This document shows, one piece after another, positions 8,450-16,139 of a DNA stretch of 64,000 nucleotides. The notes beneath the pieces were generated by a model. The model was not told the origin of the DNA. It made no database searches and saw only the letters and a list, made by a program, of their open reading frames with translations. This stretch comes from Nocardiopsis potens DSM 45234 (lineage in GTDB: Bacteria > Actinomycetota > Actinomycetes > Streptosporangiales > Streptosporangiaceae): positions 1 through 64,000 of the forward strand of contig NZ_ANBB01000008.1 of NCBI RefSeq assembly GCF_000341105.1, in the 5' to 3' direction. Positions within the stretch are counted from its first letter, which is position 1. Each line of letters begins with the position of its first letter. Position numbers and translations under genes: made by a program.

Positions 8450-8585
8450 CCGGGCGATGTCCTCCAGGCCGCGGCCGATCCCGGTGAGCGAGTACTCGCC
8501 CTTCGGCGGTACCTCGCGGTAGACGGTGCGCAGGTTAAAGACCGTACTTGCCGGGAGCGAGGGCTGTCGGGGAGGGCTCGGACAT
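8450..8585 (-). pseudogene. remnant of an HxlR-type winged-helix regulator
   Basis: From an ATG at 8585 the minus strand encodes MSEPSPTALAPGKYGL and then a stop. In another frame, immediately downstream, it encodes LRTVYREVPPKGEYSLTGIG followed by RGLEDIARG. The latter is the conserved C-terminal wing region of HxlR regulators (family pattern V-EVPP-VEYSLT-LG-L). The DNA for the helix-turn-helix is missing and the frame changes, so this looks like an HxlR gene with an internal deletion. The total length is about 136 bases against the usual 330-360. Confidence 0.6.
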
Positions 8586-8698
8586 GGACGCCTCTCCTCG
8601 GACCGGTGCGCCGCGCGCCGCCGCACCGACCCGCAGATGGGCCGTGCCCGCCGCGCTGCTCCTGCGGGAGCGCGGCGGGGCTCCGGGGCGGGCGCCGG

Positions 8699-9538
8699 TC
8701 AGGCGGTCCAGTGGGCGGGGCGGGTGAGGCGGCCGGGGATGTGGGTCGCGGCGTCGCCGTCGGCGGCGTCCAGCTGGGACTGGATGAGGAAGAGCGCGGT
8801 GGACAGGTCGGCGCCGCCGACGTTCGCGCCGCGCAGGTCGGCGCCGATGACGTCGGCCAGGCGCAGGTCGGCTCCGCGCAGGTCGGCGCCGATCAGCAGG
8901 GCGCCGCGCAGGCTCGCGCCGCGCAGCCCGGCGCCCTTGAGGCGGGCCCCCATCAGGTCGGCGCCGCGGTGGTCGCGCCTGCGCCGCACCCCGGCGCGGG
9001 CCGCCTCGCTCGCCTGCAGCAGCAGGGCGTTGACGGAGGCCCGGTGGGCGCCGGTGTCCAGGGCGATCAGCTCGTCGGCGCCGGCGTCGGCCAGCCGCCC
9101 GGTCTCGGTGCGGGCCGCCTCCAGGTCGGTGCGGAGCCGGGCGCCGATCGGCATCTCCAGGGCGTCGGCGATGTACCAGAGGAGTTCGTGCAGGTCCCGC
9201 AGGACGGGGAAGGCGGCGAACATCCGCCGGGCGGTTCCGGGGTCGGCGCGCCAGTCGCGTCCGGCGAAGGTGCGCCGGGAGGCCTTCTGGCCGGCACCGA
9301 AGCAGTCGTAGACGGTGCAGCCCTTGTACCCCTCCGCGCGCAGCCGGGAGTGGATGCCGCAGCGGAAGTCGGTGCGCAGGTTGGAGCAGGGGGTTCCGGC
9401 CGGCTTGTCCGCGGCGAAGTCCGCCGAGGCGGAGAAGGCGGTGGCCACGCAGCACAGCGCGAAGCAGTTCGCGCAGTCGGCGCGCAGGTCGGCTCGGTCC
9501 CGGTCGGCGCGCACGGCGCTGCCGTTCTGCTCGGACAA
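8699..9538 (-). CDS. pentapeptide-repeat protein with Cys-rich N-terminus
   Basis: This 279-residue protein starts with TTG at 9538 (GGAG about 10 bases upstream). The N-terminal ~75 residues hold about nine cysteines (CANCFALCC, GTPCSNL, FRCGIHS, GCTVYDCFGAG), suggesting a metal or Fe-S site or disulfides. A helical middle part follows. The C-terminus (about 195-255) has A(D/N)LxG-type pentapeptides such as GADLMGARLKGAGLRGASLR and GADLRGADLRLADVIGADLR, predicting a short right-handed beta-helix. Many pentapeptide proteins shield DNA gyrase from inhibitors by mimicking DNA, but the Cys-rich domain is unlike Qnr/MfpA, so that role is uncertain. It stands alone with an HxlR remnant downstream. 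Confidence 0.8.
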   Translation of the reverse strand: MSEQNGSAVRADRDRADLRADCANCFALCCVATAFSASADFAADKPAGTPCSNLRTDFRCGIHSRLRAEGYKGCTVYDCFGAGQKASRRTFAGRDWRADPGTARRMFAAFPVLRDLHELLWYIADALEMPIGARLRTDLEAARTETGRLADAGADELIALDTGAHRASVNALLLQASEAARAGVRRRRDHRGADLMGARLKGAGLRGASLRGALLIGADLRGADLRLADVIGADLRGANVGGADLSTALFLIQSQLDAADGDAATHIPGRLTRPAHWTA

Positions 9539-9639
9539 GGGGTGCGGTCTCCTTCGCGCGGACGCCGCCGACGGCGGCTCTCACCCTCGACCCTAGCCCA
9601 GCTCACGGGGGCGGGCGCACGGTTTTTCCACCCCCTCCT

Positions 9640-9672
9640 TGAGCATGTACCCCCAATGGGGTTATGTAGAGG
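9640..9672 (+). promoter_or_regulatory. inverted repeat upstream of the RHH-ClpN gene
   Basis: ACCCC (9649-9653) and GGGGT (9658-9662) are inverted around CAAT, within a locally AT-richer stretch 35-60 bases before the GTG start. The downstream protein begins with a ribbon-helix-helix-like segment, so autoregulation here is conceivable (inference). Confidence 0.35.
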
Positions 9673-9705
9673 GTATCCGTTGTCCGGCCGAGTGGGGAGG
9701 AACCC

Positions 9706-10443
9706 GTGCCCAAGCTCAACGTCTACGTCCCCGACGAGCTCGCCCAGGCGGTCAAGGAGACCGGCATCCCGGTCTCCGCGGTCTGCCAGCGCGCGCTGGA
9801 GCAGGCGGTGCGCAGCGTCGCCGCGGTCCGGGAGGTGTTCGCCGGCGGCGCCGCCCCGGAGGAAGGGGCGATGTCCCGCTTCACGCCCCGGCTGCGCACC
9901 GCGCTGTCGCTGGCCGCCGAGGCCGCGCGGGAGCGCGGCGCGGCCGAGGCCGACACCGGCGACCTGCTGGCGGGGCTGCTGGAGGAGGGGGAGAACCTCG
10001 CTCTCCCGGTGCTGGCGTCGATGGAGATCGACGCCGGCGGGCTGGGCGATGCGCTGCGCGAGCACCGGCCCGCCGACGGCGCCGCCCTGGAGGAGGGGGC
10101 AGGCCCGCGGATCGGCGCGGGGGCGGCGGTCTCCCTGGAGGGGGCGGTGACCGAGGCGGTGGCCCTGGGGCACAACTACGTCGGCTGCGAGCACCTGCTC
10201 ATCGCCCTGTCCGGGGACGCCGAGGGCCGCGCCGGGCACGTACTGCGCTCGGCCGGCGCCGACCCGCGGCTGACCCGCCGCGCGGTCTCCGCCGCCCTCG
10301 CCGGCTACGTGCACCTGCGGGCCGGCGCCGCACCCGCCGCACCCGCGGTCCCGGCCGAGGAGGTGGAGGAGATCCTCAAGCGGCAGATCCGGCCCCTGGT
10401 GGAGCGGATCGAGCGGCTGGAGCGCGGCCAGGGCACCGGCTGA
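9706..10443 (+). CDS. RHH-like / Clp N-terminal repeat domain protein
   Basis: The 245-residue protein starts with GTG at 9706, five bases after GGGGAGG. Residues 1-40 (MPKLNVYVPDELAQAVKETG, then VSAVCQRALEQAV) resemble a CopG/ribbon-helix-helix DNA-binding arm and helices. Residues 55-195 contain two Clp-N-type repeats (FTPRLRTALSLAAEAARERG with TGDLLAGLLEEGENLA; VTEAVALGHNYVGCEHLLIALS). This is the substrate/adaptor-binding fold at the front of ClpA/ClpC. A coiled-coil-like tail (about 215-240, VEEILKRQIRPLVERIERLE) ends the protein. There is no AAA+ ATPase. It may be a regulator linked to Clp proteolysis; that role is inferred. Confidence 0.8.
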   Translation: MPKLNVYVPDELAQAVKETGIPVSAVCQRALEQAVRSVAAVREVFAGGAAPEEGAMSRFTPRLRTALSLAAEAARERGAAEADTGDLLAGLLEEGENLALPVLASMEIDAGGLGDALREHRPADGAALEEGAGPRIGAGAAVSLEGAVTEAVALGHNYVGCEHLLIALSGDAEGRAGHVLRSAGADPRLTRRAVSAALAGYVHLRAGAAPAAPAVPAEEVEEILKRQIRPLVERIERLERGQGTG

Positions 10444-10775
10444 GGGCCCGCGCCGCCGGAACCCCGGCGTCCGCGCCGCCGGACGGGCCGGGCGGGCGGA
10501 GGGAGCGCCGCCCCGGCGCGTCGGCGGCGTGCGCCCGCGGCGTACCCGCAGCCCTGCGCCTCCTCTTCGGCGCGGAGCGCCGCTCCCTCTGGGCAGGGGC
10601 GGCCCCGGCACCGGCCCGGTACGCCGCGATCCGGCCGCCCGGCCGCTCCGCGGCCCCATGCCGACCGGTGCCGATGCTCCTCGCCGAGGCCCCGGCCGGC
10701 GGCGGACCGGCCCCTCGGCGAACAGGACCGCGGCGCCCGGAACGCGACGGTCCGCCGGGGCGCCGGCCGGCCGGG
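10444..10775. other. 332-base convergent intergenic region, no feature seen
   Basis: This is GC-rich DNA between the convergent RHH-ClpN and methyltransferase genes. I see short GC inverted repeats but no convincing terminator with a U-tract, no coding bias and no RNA gene. Confidence 0.5.
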
Positions 10776-11423
10776 TCAGCGCCGGCGCGCGCGGAGCACC
10801 ACGTCGGTGGTGTGGACGTGGCCTTCGCCGCCGACGGCGGCCGGGCGGGTGCGCTTCTCCGCGGTGACCACCTCCCACTCGCCGGGGTCGAGACCGGCGG
10901 CGATCTCCTCGGCGGTGAAGAACAGTTCGAGCGGGGGGCGATCGCCGCCCACCAGCTCGACGTGCGAAGGGTCGTGGCCGACGAACAGCAGCGTCCCGCC
11001 GGGGGCCACCGCCGCGGCCAGCCGGTCCAGCACCTTGGCCCGCGGCCCCGGTTCCACATGGAAGAAGAAGGCGCTGACCAGGTCGTATCCGGCCGGGGCC
11101 GGTGCGGCCTCCAGCATGTCGACGCGCCACCAGTCGATGGCTTCGGCCACCTCGGCGCCGGCGGCCGCGGCGTGCCCGGCGGCCCGCTCCAGCGCCACCT
11201 CGGAGACGTCGGCCGCGGTCACCTTCCAGCCCTGCCGGGCCAGCCACACCGCGTCGGCGCCCTCGCCGGCGCCGACGTCCAGCGCCCGGCCGGGTTCCAG
11301 CCCGGCGGCCTCCTGCACCAGCGTCTGGTTGGGGCGGCCGCTCCACACGGCGTCCTTGGCCAGGTACATCTCGTCCCAGAATTCGGCGTCCCAGCGCCAC
11401 TGCCCGTCGTTCGCTTCGCTCAT
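10776..11423 (-). CDS. class I SAM-dependent methyltransferase
   Basis: The protein has 215 residues from ATG 11423 (MSEANDGQWRWDAEFWDEMY). Motif I is ALDVGAGEGADAVWLARQGW, with GWKVTAADVSEVALERA carrying the acidic residue that binds the SAM ribose. YDLVSAFFFHVEPGPRAKVL and APGGTLLFVGHD are the post-I and motif III strands. The overall pattern resembles thiopurine-methyltransferase/TehB-like small-molecule methyltransferases; the acceptor is unknown. The ATG has no clear Shine-Dalgarno. The gene lies 66 bases downstream of the Nudix gene and may be co-transcribed with it. Confidence 0.85.
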   Translation of the reverse strand: MSEANDGQWRWDAEFWDEMYLAKDAVWSGRPNQTLVQEAAGLEPGRALDVGAGEGADAVWLARQGWKVTAADVSEVALERAAGHAAAAGAEVAEAIDWWRVDMLEAAPAPAGYDLVSAFFFHVEPGPRAKVLDRLAAAVAPGGTLLFVGHDPSHVELVGGDRPPLELFFTAEEIAAGLDPGEWEVVTAEKRTRPAAVGGEGHVHTTDVVLRARRR

Positions 11424-11489
11424 GGCCCCATGCTGGCCCGGGGCGCCGACCGGGCGCCATTTCCGTTGCCGTTCCGGCAAAGCCGCCGC

Positions 11490-11951
11490 TCAGCGGGGCG
11501 CTTCCGGGGCGGGCGGGCGCCACCCGGTGGCCAGCAGGGCGGTGACCGGGGAGAACAGCGGCTCCGGCAGCCCGTCCCAGCGGAACCAGCCCCAGCGGCC
11601 GACCTTGCCCGGTTCCCGCTCGGCGGGCTCTCCGTCGGCGTCGACCAGGTGGTGCAGGGTGGCGAAGCGCAGGCCGTCGGCGGGGAAGCGGTCGTCGGTC
11701 CAGGCGACGGGCACGGCGGCGGTGGCGCGCAGCCCGGTCTCCTCCAGCAGCTCGCGGGCGGCGGCGGTGGCCGGGGCCTCGCCGGGGTCGGTCTTCCCGC
11801 CGGGGAAACACCAGGTCCCGGCGCCGTGCGCGCCGCGGCGCAGGCCGAGCAGGACCCGGTCACCGCGGAGCACGATCGCGCTGACCGCGGGGCGCGCCCC
11901 GGGGGCGGGGGATCCGATCGGGGCCTCGGGGGGTTCGGAGGTCGGTGTCAT
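11490..11951 (-). CDS. NUDIX hydrolase
   Basis: The protein has 153 residues. The Nudix box is GKTDPGEAPATAAARELLEE plus TGL, matching Gx5Ex7REUxEExGU, with REL-LEE-TGL supplying the Mg2+-binding glutamates. The upstream motif RVLLGLRRGAHGAGTWCFPGG is like MutT/MTH1-type nucleotide or dinucleotide pyrophosphatases. The gene may clean up a damaged nucleotide or another diphosphate-linked compound. Substrate specificity cannot be told from the sequence. Confidence 0.88.
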   Translation of the reverse strand: MTPTSEPPEAPIGSPAPGARPAVSAIVLRGDRVLLGLRRGAHGAGTWCFPGGKTDPGEAPATAAARELLEETGLRATAAVPVAWTDDRFPADGLRFATLHHLVDADGEPAEREPGKVGRWGWFRWDGLPEPLFSPVTALLATGWRPPAPEAPR

Positions 11952-12006
11952 GGCCGCATGATGGCCCGCCGGCGCCCGGTGCCGCCACCCCGCCCCCGGG
12001 GCGCCG

Positions 12007-12753
12007 TCAGACCAGCGCCAGCCAGGCCAGCGGGGCCGCCGCCAGGCACGCCCAGCGGATCACCAGCTCGGGGCGGGAGCCGGTGGTGAACCGGAGCCGG
12101 CGCGGGGTGCCGATCATCGCCCAGCGCCGCCCCCTGACCCGGAACGGCCAGGCCAGCGGCACTGCGCTGCGGGTGAGCGCGTCGCCCAGGGAGTGCACCA
12201 CCATGCCCAGCGCCAGCACCGCCCCCACGTAGGGCCCGGGGGAGGCCCCCGAGGCGACCAGCAGCACCGCGGCGGCCGCCCCGGCCAGACTGGTGCCCGC
12301 CCGGTTCATCAGCCGGGCGCGGGTCCGGCCCCGGGGCAGGGCCTGGGCCAGGCCGCGCAGCGCCAGGGTGACGGTGAACCACAGCACCGCGCCCAGCGCC
12401 CACGGCGACGCCGCCCCGGCCGCCCCCACCGCCGCCCCGGTGGCCAGCGCCGCCGCCGGGGTGTGCCACAGGTACCGGTGCTCGCCGTCGGCCACCGTGT
12501 CCGCCCTGGTCAGCGTCGCGTGGTAGACCCAGGCGGAGAGCCGCCGGGCGCCCGCCGACAGCACCCGGGTCAGCGGCCCCTGGGAGGTGGTCGCGGTCGA
12601 ACCGGGGTGGTCGATGTCGGGCAGCAGCGCCGCCCCGGCGCCGATGGCCGCCCCCGCGGCCAGCTCCATCGGTCCGACCGCCATGAACGGTGCCGCGGCG
12701 GCGGTGGCCAGCACACCGGCGAGCAGGCCGGTGGCGGCGTGCGAGGGGGCCAT
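12007..12753 (-). CDS. membrane-bound metal-dependent hydrolase (YdjM/DUF457 family)
   Basis: The 248-residue protein has about five or six hydrophobic segments. Conserved metal-binding motifs are HAATG near the N-terminus, LLPDIDHPGST (about 42-52), RYLWHTP (about 92-98) and HSLGDALTRSAVPLAWPF (about 185-202). These His and Asp residues mark the YdjM/DUF457 family of inner-membrane metal-dependent hydrolases, one of whose E. coli members is SOS-regulated. A TTG codon precedes the ATG at 12753; the ATG is preferred. The physiological substrate of the family is not known to me. Confidence 0.85.
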   Translation of the reverse strand: MAPSHAATGLLAGVLATAAAAPFMAVGPMELAAGAAIGAGAALLPDIDHPGSTATTSQGPLTRVLSAGARRLSAWVYHATLTRADTVADGEHRYLWHTPAAALATGAAVGAAGAASPWALGAVLWFTVTLALRGLAQALPRGRTRARLMNRAGTSLAGAAAAVLLVASGASPGPYVGAVLALGMVVHSLGDALTRSAVPLAWPFRVRGRRWAMIGTPRRLRFTTGSRPELVIRWACLAAAPLAWLALV

Positions 12754-12959
12754 CAAGGTCGTCTCCCAGGGGTCTCGGGGAAGCGGAGCGGTGCACGGGA
12801 ACCCCTGGGGGACAGGGGATCCTGCACCATTCTGGCCTGTGCCGGGGACGTTTCCCCGCCCGCTGCGGCGAACCGCGCCCGCAGGGCGGAAACCCGTTGC
12901 CCGCGCCCTGCCGACGCGGAGAGGATCTCCGCCGAGGAGAGCGCGAGAGGAGCCGGTGC

Positions 12960-13295
12960 ATGAAGACCGACCCGTTCGGGCGCAGCGGAGTCGAGGTGAC
13001 CGAACTGGGGTTCGGCTGAGGCCCGCTGGGCGGCCTGTTCTCCCCGGTGAGCGACGAGGACGCCGAGGCGGCGCGCATCGCCGAGGTCTGCGAGGCGCAC
13101 GGAGCCTCTCTGCCGCAGGCGGCGATGGCGTTCCCGCTGCTCCATCCGGCTGTCGCGAGCGTCGTGGTCGGCATGCGCTCGCCCGGGGAGGTGCGGCGGA
13201 ACCTCGAGTCGTTCGGCGCCGACGTCCCGGCCGAAGTCTGGTCCGACCTCCGCACCGAGGGACTCATCGACGAACGGGCCCCACTGGAGGCATGA
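12960..13295 (+). pseudogene. decayed aldo/keto reductase gene (nonsense codon plus internal deletion)
   Basis: An ATG at 12960 encodes MKTDPFGRSGVEVTELGFG, the classic N-terminus of an aldo/keto reductase of the L-fucose/D-threo-aldose 1-dehydrogenase type. It is broken by TGA at 13017-13019 where the family has Gly (GGA). The same frame continues GPLGGLFSPVSDEDAEA and then jumps to the C-terminal family sequence AEVCEAHGASLPQAAMAF, then HPAVASVVVGMRSPGEVRRN. About 200 residues, including the catalytic Asp-Tyr-Lys-His region, are missing. The frame is kept across the deletion. The gene is clearly non-functional as a full reductase. Confidence 0.85.
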
Positions 13296-13300
13296 CCGGG

Positions 13301-13430
13301 CGCGGCGCCTCACGGGCCGGGGTTCAAGCGGGCGGCGACGGCGGGAAGGGGGACCGGCCGGTCGGTCCGGCGCGGCGCCCCACGGAGCGAAGGTCAAGAC
13401 GAGCGGCGAGGGCGGGAGGGGGCCGGGCGC
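13301..13430 (+). repeat. two tandem copies of an intergenic repeat (left set)
   Basis: Unit 1 (13301-13370) and unit 2 (13371-13430) both begin CGCGGCGCC-C-CACGG and continue with a purine-rich GG(T)TCAAG segment, a CGGCG-rich core and GGGCCGG/GGACCGG. The reverse complement of this unit recurs on the right side of the island (13964-14280), so the copies are related but opposed. Confidence 0.65.
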
Positions 13431-13510
13431 CGCGTTCACCGGCCAGGCCCGCACCCACCAGGGGGCCTTATCCCCTATGCCCGGTTCGCGGCGAGAATCG
13501 GGCGGGAGCA

Positions 13511-13820
13511 GGGGCGCCCTGCGCACCGCGAGAGCACCCCGATTACATCTACCAGCGAGTAGCAAGCCCTGAGGCCCCCGCTACCCCCTCTCCGGTTACC
13601 CAGAGTGGCCAAGGCGGGCCCTCTCTGCAGGGCAAAAGCGACATCCCGCCCCCACCCCTGCCCTCCCTGGGTTCCGGCCCCCTGCCTTGCGGCCTTCCGG
13701 GCGGCTCGAACCCCCGAACACCGGCCCGAACGGCCCCAATCGGGCCGCCAAGGGGCCGATCCGGGCCGGGATGCGCGCCCGGGAATCTCCGGGGTGCTCT
13801 CGCGATGCGCAGGGCACCCC
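13511..13820. mobile_element. 310-bp MITE-like element with 30-bp inverted terminal repeats
   Basis: The 30 bases at 13511-13540 and the reverse complement of 13791-13820 match at 28 of 30 positions; both arms carry the core CGCGAGAGCACCCC. The interior has further palindromic pieces (for example around 13690-13760) and no credible ORF. Size, terminal repeats and lack of coding capacity fit a non-autonomous element or a large structured repeat. No target-site duplication is evident in the flanks, so mobility is not proven. Confidence 0.55.
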
Positions 13821-13963
13821 ACGCCACCATCACCCTACGTATTCACCCAGGTCAAAGAGGGGCAGCGGTTTCAGAGGCGGCCGGCCACGCCGCCCGGGCG
13901 ACGCGGGAACGGCGAACCCGCCACCTGCCCCCCCCCCTGCCGCCCCACCCCGCTCTGCCGCAC

Positions 13964-14280
13964 CCGACCGACCAGCCGGTCCCCACCGCCGCCCTCGCTG
14001 CCAGCCTGAACCCCCGCCCCGTGAGGCGCCGCGCTCGGGCGACCACCCTCGCCCCGCCCCTACCGCTGCCGTCGCCGCCGGCATGAACCCTCACCCCGTG
14101 GGGTGCCGCACCGGACCGACCGGCCGGTCCCCACCGCCGCCTTCGCTGCCTGCTTGAACCTTCGCTCTGCGGGGCGCCGCGCTCGGGTGACACCTTCGCC
14201 CCGCCCCTACCGTTGCCGGCCCACCGCTGCGCCGCTACCAGCGCCCGCCCGCTTGAGCCCTCAGGGGCGGCGAGGATCGA
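13964..14280 (-). repeat. three to four copies of the same repeat in opposite orientation (right set)
   Basis: Units at about 13964-14040, 14044-14110, 14115-14190 and 14193-14280 share CCCC-ACCGCCGCC, CGCTGCC, a TGAACC(C/T)T segment and GGCGCCGC. They are the reverse complement of the units at 13301-13430. The pair at 13964 and 14115 is the closest match. The last unit reaches to within a few bases of the VOC gene's stop codon. Confidence 0.65.
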
Positions 14281-14287
14281 TCAGCGG

Positions 14288-14737
14288 TCACTGCACGTCG
14301 AACTCGTTGCCCTCCGGGTCGGTCATGGTGATGTGGTGGGTTCCGGGTTCCACGACCTCGCGGACCTTGGAGGCGCCCAGTGCCCGCAGCCGCTCCACTT
14401 CGGCGTCGCGCCGCTCCGGGCCGACGCGCAGGTCGATGTGGAGGCGGTTCTTCACCGACTTGGCCTCCGGCACGGTCTGGAAGAGCAGGCGGCGACCCAG
14501 GCCGAAGCCGGTGAAGTCCTGCACCGGGTCGTCCGGGTGGCGGATCGCGGCGGCGGTGATCCACGCCTTGCGGCCGTCGACGACGGTGTAGTGCTCCTCG
14601 GTGACCACCCCGTCGGCGGCGAGCTTCTCGATCAGCGCACTGTTGTCCTCCGGCTCGTAGCCCAGTGCCTCGGCCCAGAAGCGGGAGAGCGCGATCGGTT
14701 CGGCGCTGTCCACCACGAGCTGCCATTCCACGGCCAT
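14288..14737 (-). CDS. VOC-family (glyoxalase-like) protein
   Basis: This 149-residue protein from ATG 14737 (MAVEWQLVVDSAEPIALSRF) has the vicinal-oxygen-chelate pattern. The N-half has ALSRFWAEALGYEPED; the C-half has RLHIDLRVGPERRDAEVERL, ALGASKVREVVEPG and MTDPEGNEFDVQ, with the terminal Glu of the metal site. It matches the Glyoxalase_6 type common in actinomycetes as small uncharacterised enzymes or binding proteins. It is divergently arranged with the CGNR regulator (66 bases between starts), which may control it. Confidence 0.85.
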   Translation of the reverse strand: MAVEWQLVVDSAEPIALSRFWAEALGYEPEDNSALIEKLAADGVVTEEHYTVVDGRKAWITAAAIRHPDDPVQDFTGFGLGRRLLFQTVPEAKSVKNRLHIDLRVGPERRDAEVERLRALGASKVREVVEPGTHHITMTDPEGNEFDVQ

Positions 14738-14791
14738 CGTCTTCTCCAGTCCTTCACCGGGGCCCGTACGGCCCCGCCCAGTGATTCCAGT

Positions 14792-14797
14792 TATAGT
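14792..14797 (+). promoter_or_regulatory. -10 element of a probable leaderless promoter
   Basis: TATAGT ends six bases before the ATG of the CGNR gene at 14804, so transcription should start at or beside the ATG and the mRNA is probably leaderless. No good -35 is seen. Confidence 0.55.
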
Positions 14798-14803
14798 GGT
14801 TAC

Positions 14804-15439
14804 ATGAGTTCGACGGCAACCGGCTTCGTGATGAACCCCCCGGACGGCGCGAGCTACCTGTTCGACCCCGGGTCGCTCTGCTTCGAGCTGCTCACCACCG
14901 GCGGCCCCGGCGAGTTCGCCCGCTGGGAGTCCCTGCACGAACCCGGCGACCTCGCCGCGTGGCTGGCGAAGTCGCGGCTGCGCCTGGATCCGGATCAGGT
15001 CCGCGTCTCGTCCGAGGAGCTCACCGCGGCCCGCCGGGTGCGCGACGCGATCATGCGCATGGCCCAGGCCGTCCTCCGCGGCGACCCGCTCGGCGCCGAG
15101 GACGTCGCCGAGGTCAACCGGGCCGCCGCGGCGCCGCCCCTGGCCCCCTCGATCACCCCCGGCGGCGCCCGCGCCTGGGCGCTGCCCGCCGACGCCTCCC
15201 AGGCGCTGTCCACCGTGGCCCGGGACGCGGTCGAGCTGTTCACCGGTCGCTTCGCCGACCGGATCCGGGAGTGCGCCGGGCAGAGATGCCGCCTGGTGTT
15301 CGTGGACACCTCCCGCCCCGGGCGGCGCCGCTGGTGCGCCATGGAGCGGTGCGGCAACCGGAGCAAGGTCCGCGCCCTGCGCACCCGCCGCGCGTCGGAG
15401 GAGCCCGGCGGCCCCGGGGAGCGGGGCGGTGAGCGGTGA
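14804..15439 (+). CDS. CGNR zinc-finger transcriptional regulator
   Basis: The protein has 211 residues. Its C-terminus carries the diagnostic CGNR finger: ECAGQRCRLVFVDTSRPGRR, then WCAMERCGNRSKVRALR. The four cysteines bind zinc and the CGNR-x-K motif follows. The N-terminal part (about 15-150) is the ABATE-type stress-linked domain (FELLTTGG, LAAARRVRDAIMRM-like helix). CGNR proteins are predicted DNA-binding regulators. It lies head-to-head with the VOC gene at 14288-14737, its likely target. The start is fixed by the leaderless -10 at 14792. Confidence 0.88.
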   Translation: MSSTATGFVMNPPDGASYLFDPGSLCFELLTTGGPGEFARWESLHEPGDLAAWLAKSRLRLDPDQVRVSSEELTAARRVRDAIMRMAQAVLRGDPLGAEDVAEVNRAAAAPPLAPSITPGGARAWALPADASQALSTVARDAVELFTGRFADRIRECAGQRCRLVFVDTSRPGRRRWCAMERCGNRSKVRALRTRRASEEPGGPGERGGER

Positions 15440-15584
15440 GCGCCCCGCCGTCCGGGAAGCCGCGGGGAGCGGGGCCGAGGCGATAAGGGCTTGCCCGGTG
15501 CGCCGCCGCGGTGGGATGCTCCAGCGTCGGCCCGCCCTCCCGGCCCCGGGCCGCCCCCTGCCCCGACAGACCCGAGGGGACCCG

Positions 15585-16100
15585 ATGACCGGCCCCGCCC
15601 CCGAATGGGAGAAGCGCCTGGAAGCCCTGTGGGGCTCCTTCGACGAGCTGCCCGCGGAAGAGTTCCGCGCCCGGATGGCGGAGCTGACCGCCGAGATCGC
15701 CGAGGACCACCCCGGGACGGCCTACCACGAGCTCGGCGGAGCGGAGGACTCCACCGGCCGCCCCGAGCAGGCCGCCGAGCTGTACGCCAAGGCGATCGGC
15801 GCCGGGCTGGAGGGGACGCGGCGGCGCCGGCTGACCGTGCAGCTGGCCAGCACCCTGCGCAACCTCGGCCGCCCGCAGGAGGGCCATGACCTGCTCACCG
15901 CCGAGCTGGCACGCGCCTCCGACGAGCTCGACGACGCGCTGACCGCCTGCCTCGCCCTGGTCCTCGTCGACCTGGGCCGCCCCAAGGAGGCCGCCGGCCT
16001 GGCGCTGGGCGCCCTGGCCCCGCACCTGCCCCGGTACAACCGCTCCATGGCGAACTACGCCCGGATCATCACCGAGGAGGCCCGCGCCTCCGGCGGCTGA
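15585..16100 (+). CDS. tetratricopeptide-repeat protein
   Basis: The 171-residue soluble protein starts at ATG 15585, about 8 bases after GAGGGGA. After an acidic N-terminus (EWEKRLEALWGSFDELPAEE) it has three TPR-like helix pairs: AYHELGGAEDSTGRPEQAAE-LYAKAI, LTVQLASTLRNLGRPQEGHD and ALTACLALVLVDLGRPKEAA. It matches the TPR_5 type of actinomycete proteins. The partner is unknown. It could be expressed with the downstream FAD enzyme, but that gene has its own promoter-like motif. Confidence 0.75.
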   Translation: MTGPAPEWEKRLEALWGSFDELPAEEFRARMAELTAEIAEDHPGTAYHELGGAEDSTGRPEQAAELYAKAIGAGLEGTRRRRLTVQLASTLRNLGRPQEGHDLLTAELARASDELDDALTACLALVLVDLGRPKEAAGLALGALAPHLPRYNRSMANYARIITEEARASGG

Positions 16101-16139
16101 GCCCTACCGGCCCCCGCCGGCCCCGCCGCACCCCCGGAG

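Larger units (their letters stand above)
13296..14287. other. 992-base repeat island without genes
   Basis: The region between the aldo/keto reductase remnant and the VOC gene consists of two tandem ~60-70-base units on the left, three to four related units in the opposite orientation on the right, and a 310-bp element with 30-bp inverted ends between them. No frame has coding character beyond the usual GC-driven open frames. A C-rich tract near 13926-13950 borders the right units. Confidence 0.7.

Noticed and set aside
9067-11811. A 914-residue minus-strand open frame across four genes
   Set aside because: It has no recognisable domain and is composed of antisense and out-of-frame sequence of known genes.
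13586-13720. A tRNA-like stretch (GAGTGGCCAAGGC and GCTCGAACCCCCGA)
   Set aside because: A 7-base anticodon loop with a 5-bp stem, an acceptor stem and a correctly spaced T arm cannot be assembled. The resemblance is superficial and lies inside the inverted-repeat element.
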